Positions 63,397 through 64,000 of a DNA stretch of 64,000 nt are shown piece by piece. How positions within the stretch are numbered: the first letter of the stretch is position 1; every line of letters starts with the position of its first letter. The DNA comes from Mycolicibacterium moriokaense (GTDB taxonomy: Bacteria; Actinomycetota; Actinomycetes; Mycobacteriales; Mycobacteriaceae): positions 3,472,001 to 3,536,000 of the forward strand of contig NZ_AP022560.1 of assembly GCF_010726085.1 (NCBI RefSeq), in the 5' to 3' direction. The position numbers and the translations under genes are program-made. Under the pieces are notes generated by a model that did not search any database, had not been told where the DNA came from, and worked only from the letters and a program-made list of their open reading frames with translations.

Positions 63397-64000
63397 ATGC
63401 CGTACAAGACCCCAGTCACTGTCGAGGAAAAGATCGCCGATGCGCTGCGTGCGGCGCCTCCACACATTGCCGCGTCGGCGACCGTGGTCGACTACGACAT
63501 GACTGTCCTGCGTGAAGGCAGCTCGGAGTGGACATGCATGCCAACTCTTCCCGGCGCCCCCTGGCCGGCACCGATGTGTGGCGACCCGACCACAATGCAG
63601 TGGTTCAGTGATTGGTTCGCAGGCAAAACGCCGGACATCGACCGAATCGGAATCTCCTACATGCTGCTGGGTGAGGCCGGAGCCGACTTCGATCATCCCG
63701 AGGCGACTGTTCCGCCTGAAGGCAAGGACTGGTTCCGCGCAGGGCCACACCTGATGATGGTGTTTCCCGCCAGCGCCGGTGACCTGACCAAGGGCATCGG
63801 ACACGACACGACGACGGGGATGCCGTACATCAGACCGTTTCGCGGCGCGCAGCCGCTACTGGTCATGCCGATAGCGTTGCCCACACAAAGGATCGCGTGG
63901 TTGCCAGAAGCAGCGGCCGACGATCAGCGCCACGCTGGAGACCGCTACCAATGCACGCACTGCGATACGTCTCTGGTCTACGAGGTGACGTGTTCATGCG
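63397..64000 (+). CDS. uncharacterised protein with Cys-rich tail, cut by the right edge
   Basis: An open frame of at least 201 codons begins at ATG 63397 and has no stop before the window ends. It reads MPYKTPVTVEEKIADALRAA, then TWTCMP-like core segments, GRDWF-type hydrophobics and, near the end, a YQCTHCDTSLVYEVTCSC run with CxxC pairs that may bind zinc or iron-sulfur. I do not recognise the family. It lies 26 nt after the crotonase gene and so shares the TetR-controlled transcript. The true C-terminus is outside the window. Confidence 0.6.
   Translation, partial: MPYKTPVTVEEKIADALRAAPPHIAASATVVDYDMTVLREGSSEWTCMPTLPGAPWPAPMCGDPTTMQWFSDWFAGKTPDIDRIGISYMLLGEAGADFDHPEATVPPEGKDWFRAGPHLMMVFPASAGDLTKGIGHDTTTGMPYIRPFRGAQPLLVMPIALPTQRIAWLPEAAADDQRHAGDRYQCTHCDTSLVYEVTCSC

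Overview
The window is high-GC DNA from a mycobacterium, most likely an environmental Mycolicibacterium-type species. The evidence is a furA-katG operon with a leaderless furA promoter, a 762-residue isocitrate lyase 2, a catalytically dead RipD, a PrrB-type histidine kinase, a 13E12-type HNH protein, an F420-type oxidoreductase, a DUF732 secreted protein, and many fatty acid-CoA ligases, enoyl-CoA hydratases and TetR regulators. No tRNA, rRNA, CRISPR array, insertion sequence or integrase was seen.

Layout. 1-5.6 kb: a small membrane protein, a fatty acid-CoA ligase, a secreted protein, YaaA, an NlpC/P60-like protein with a long proline tail, and a phosphodiesterase. 5.7-18.2 kb: one uninterrupted gene of about 4,155 codons. 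It fuses a SARP-type DNA-binding head, a class III nucleotide cyclase, a STAND-type ATPase and about 21 tandem SnoaL/NTF2-like units with a regular repeat of about 270 residues. This is the most unusual object in the window. 18.2-23.6 kb: an HNH 13E12 protein, an ArsR-SRPBCC/DUF899 operon with a readable promoter and two operators, an MBL/hydrolase pair with a SoxR-like box, a frameshifted secreted gene and a glutamine amidotransferase. 23.7-27.9 kb: katG-furA and a divergent acyltransferase. 28-33.3 kb: an SGNH lipoprotein, an orphan PrrB-like kinase, a haloalkane dehalogenase and ICL2. 33.4-34.1 kb: gene remnants that look like deletion scars.

34.1-44.3 kb: an SDR with an altered active site, L-2-hydroxyglutarate oxidase, RipD, an archaeal/eukaryal-type prolyl-tRNA synthetase, an acyl-CoA ligase, an acyl-CoA dehydrogenase-like flavoprotein, a geranylgeranyl-reductase-like flavoprotein, a DJ-1/PfpI protein, a DUF4267 membrane protein and a MOSC protein. 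44.3-53 kb: envelope-oriented genes (secreted small proteins, a transmembrane Ser/Thr kinase, an FKBP lipoprotein), an MBL hydrolase, an MDR dehydrogenase and an enoyl-CoA hydratase-like protein. 53-64 kb: catabolic genes (LLM monooxygenase, crotonases, SDRs, MBL, GMC oxidoreductase, dienelactone-hydrolase-like) interleaved with three TetR regulators, two of which have clear palindromic operators beside them. The last gene runs off the right edge.

How it fits together: most of the window looks like lipid or xenobiotic catabolism under local one-component regulators (TetR, ArsR, AraC remnant) plus redox defence (KatG/FurA, YaaA). The giant SARP-cyclase-ATPase protein is inferred to be a one-component sensor whose C-terminal ligand-binding-type domains may act as a sensing array. 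Several convergent gene pairs overlap by exactly 4 nt through a shared CTAG or TTAG, showing tight packing.
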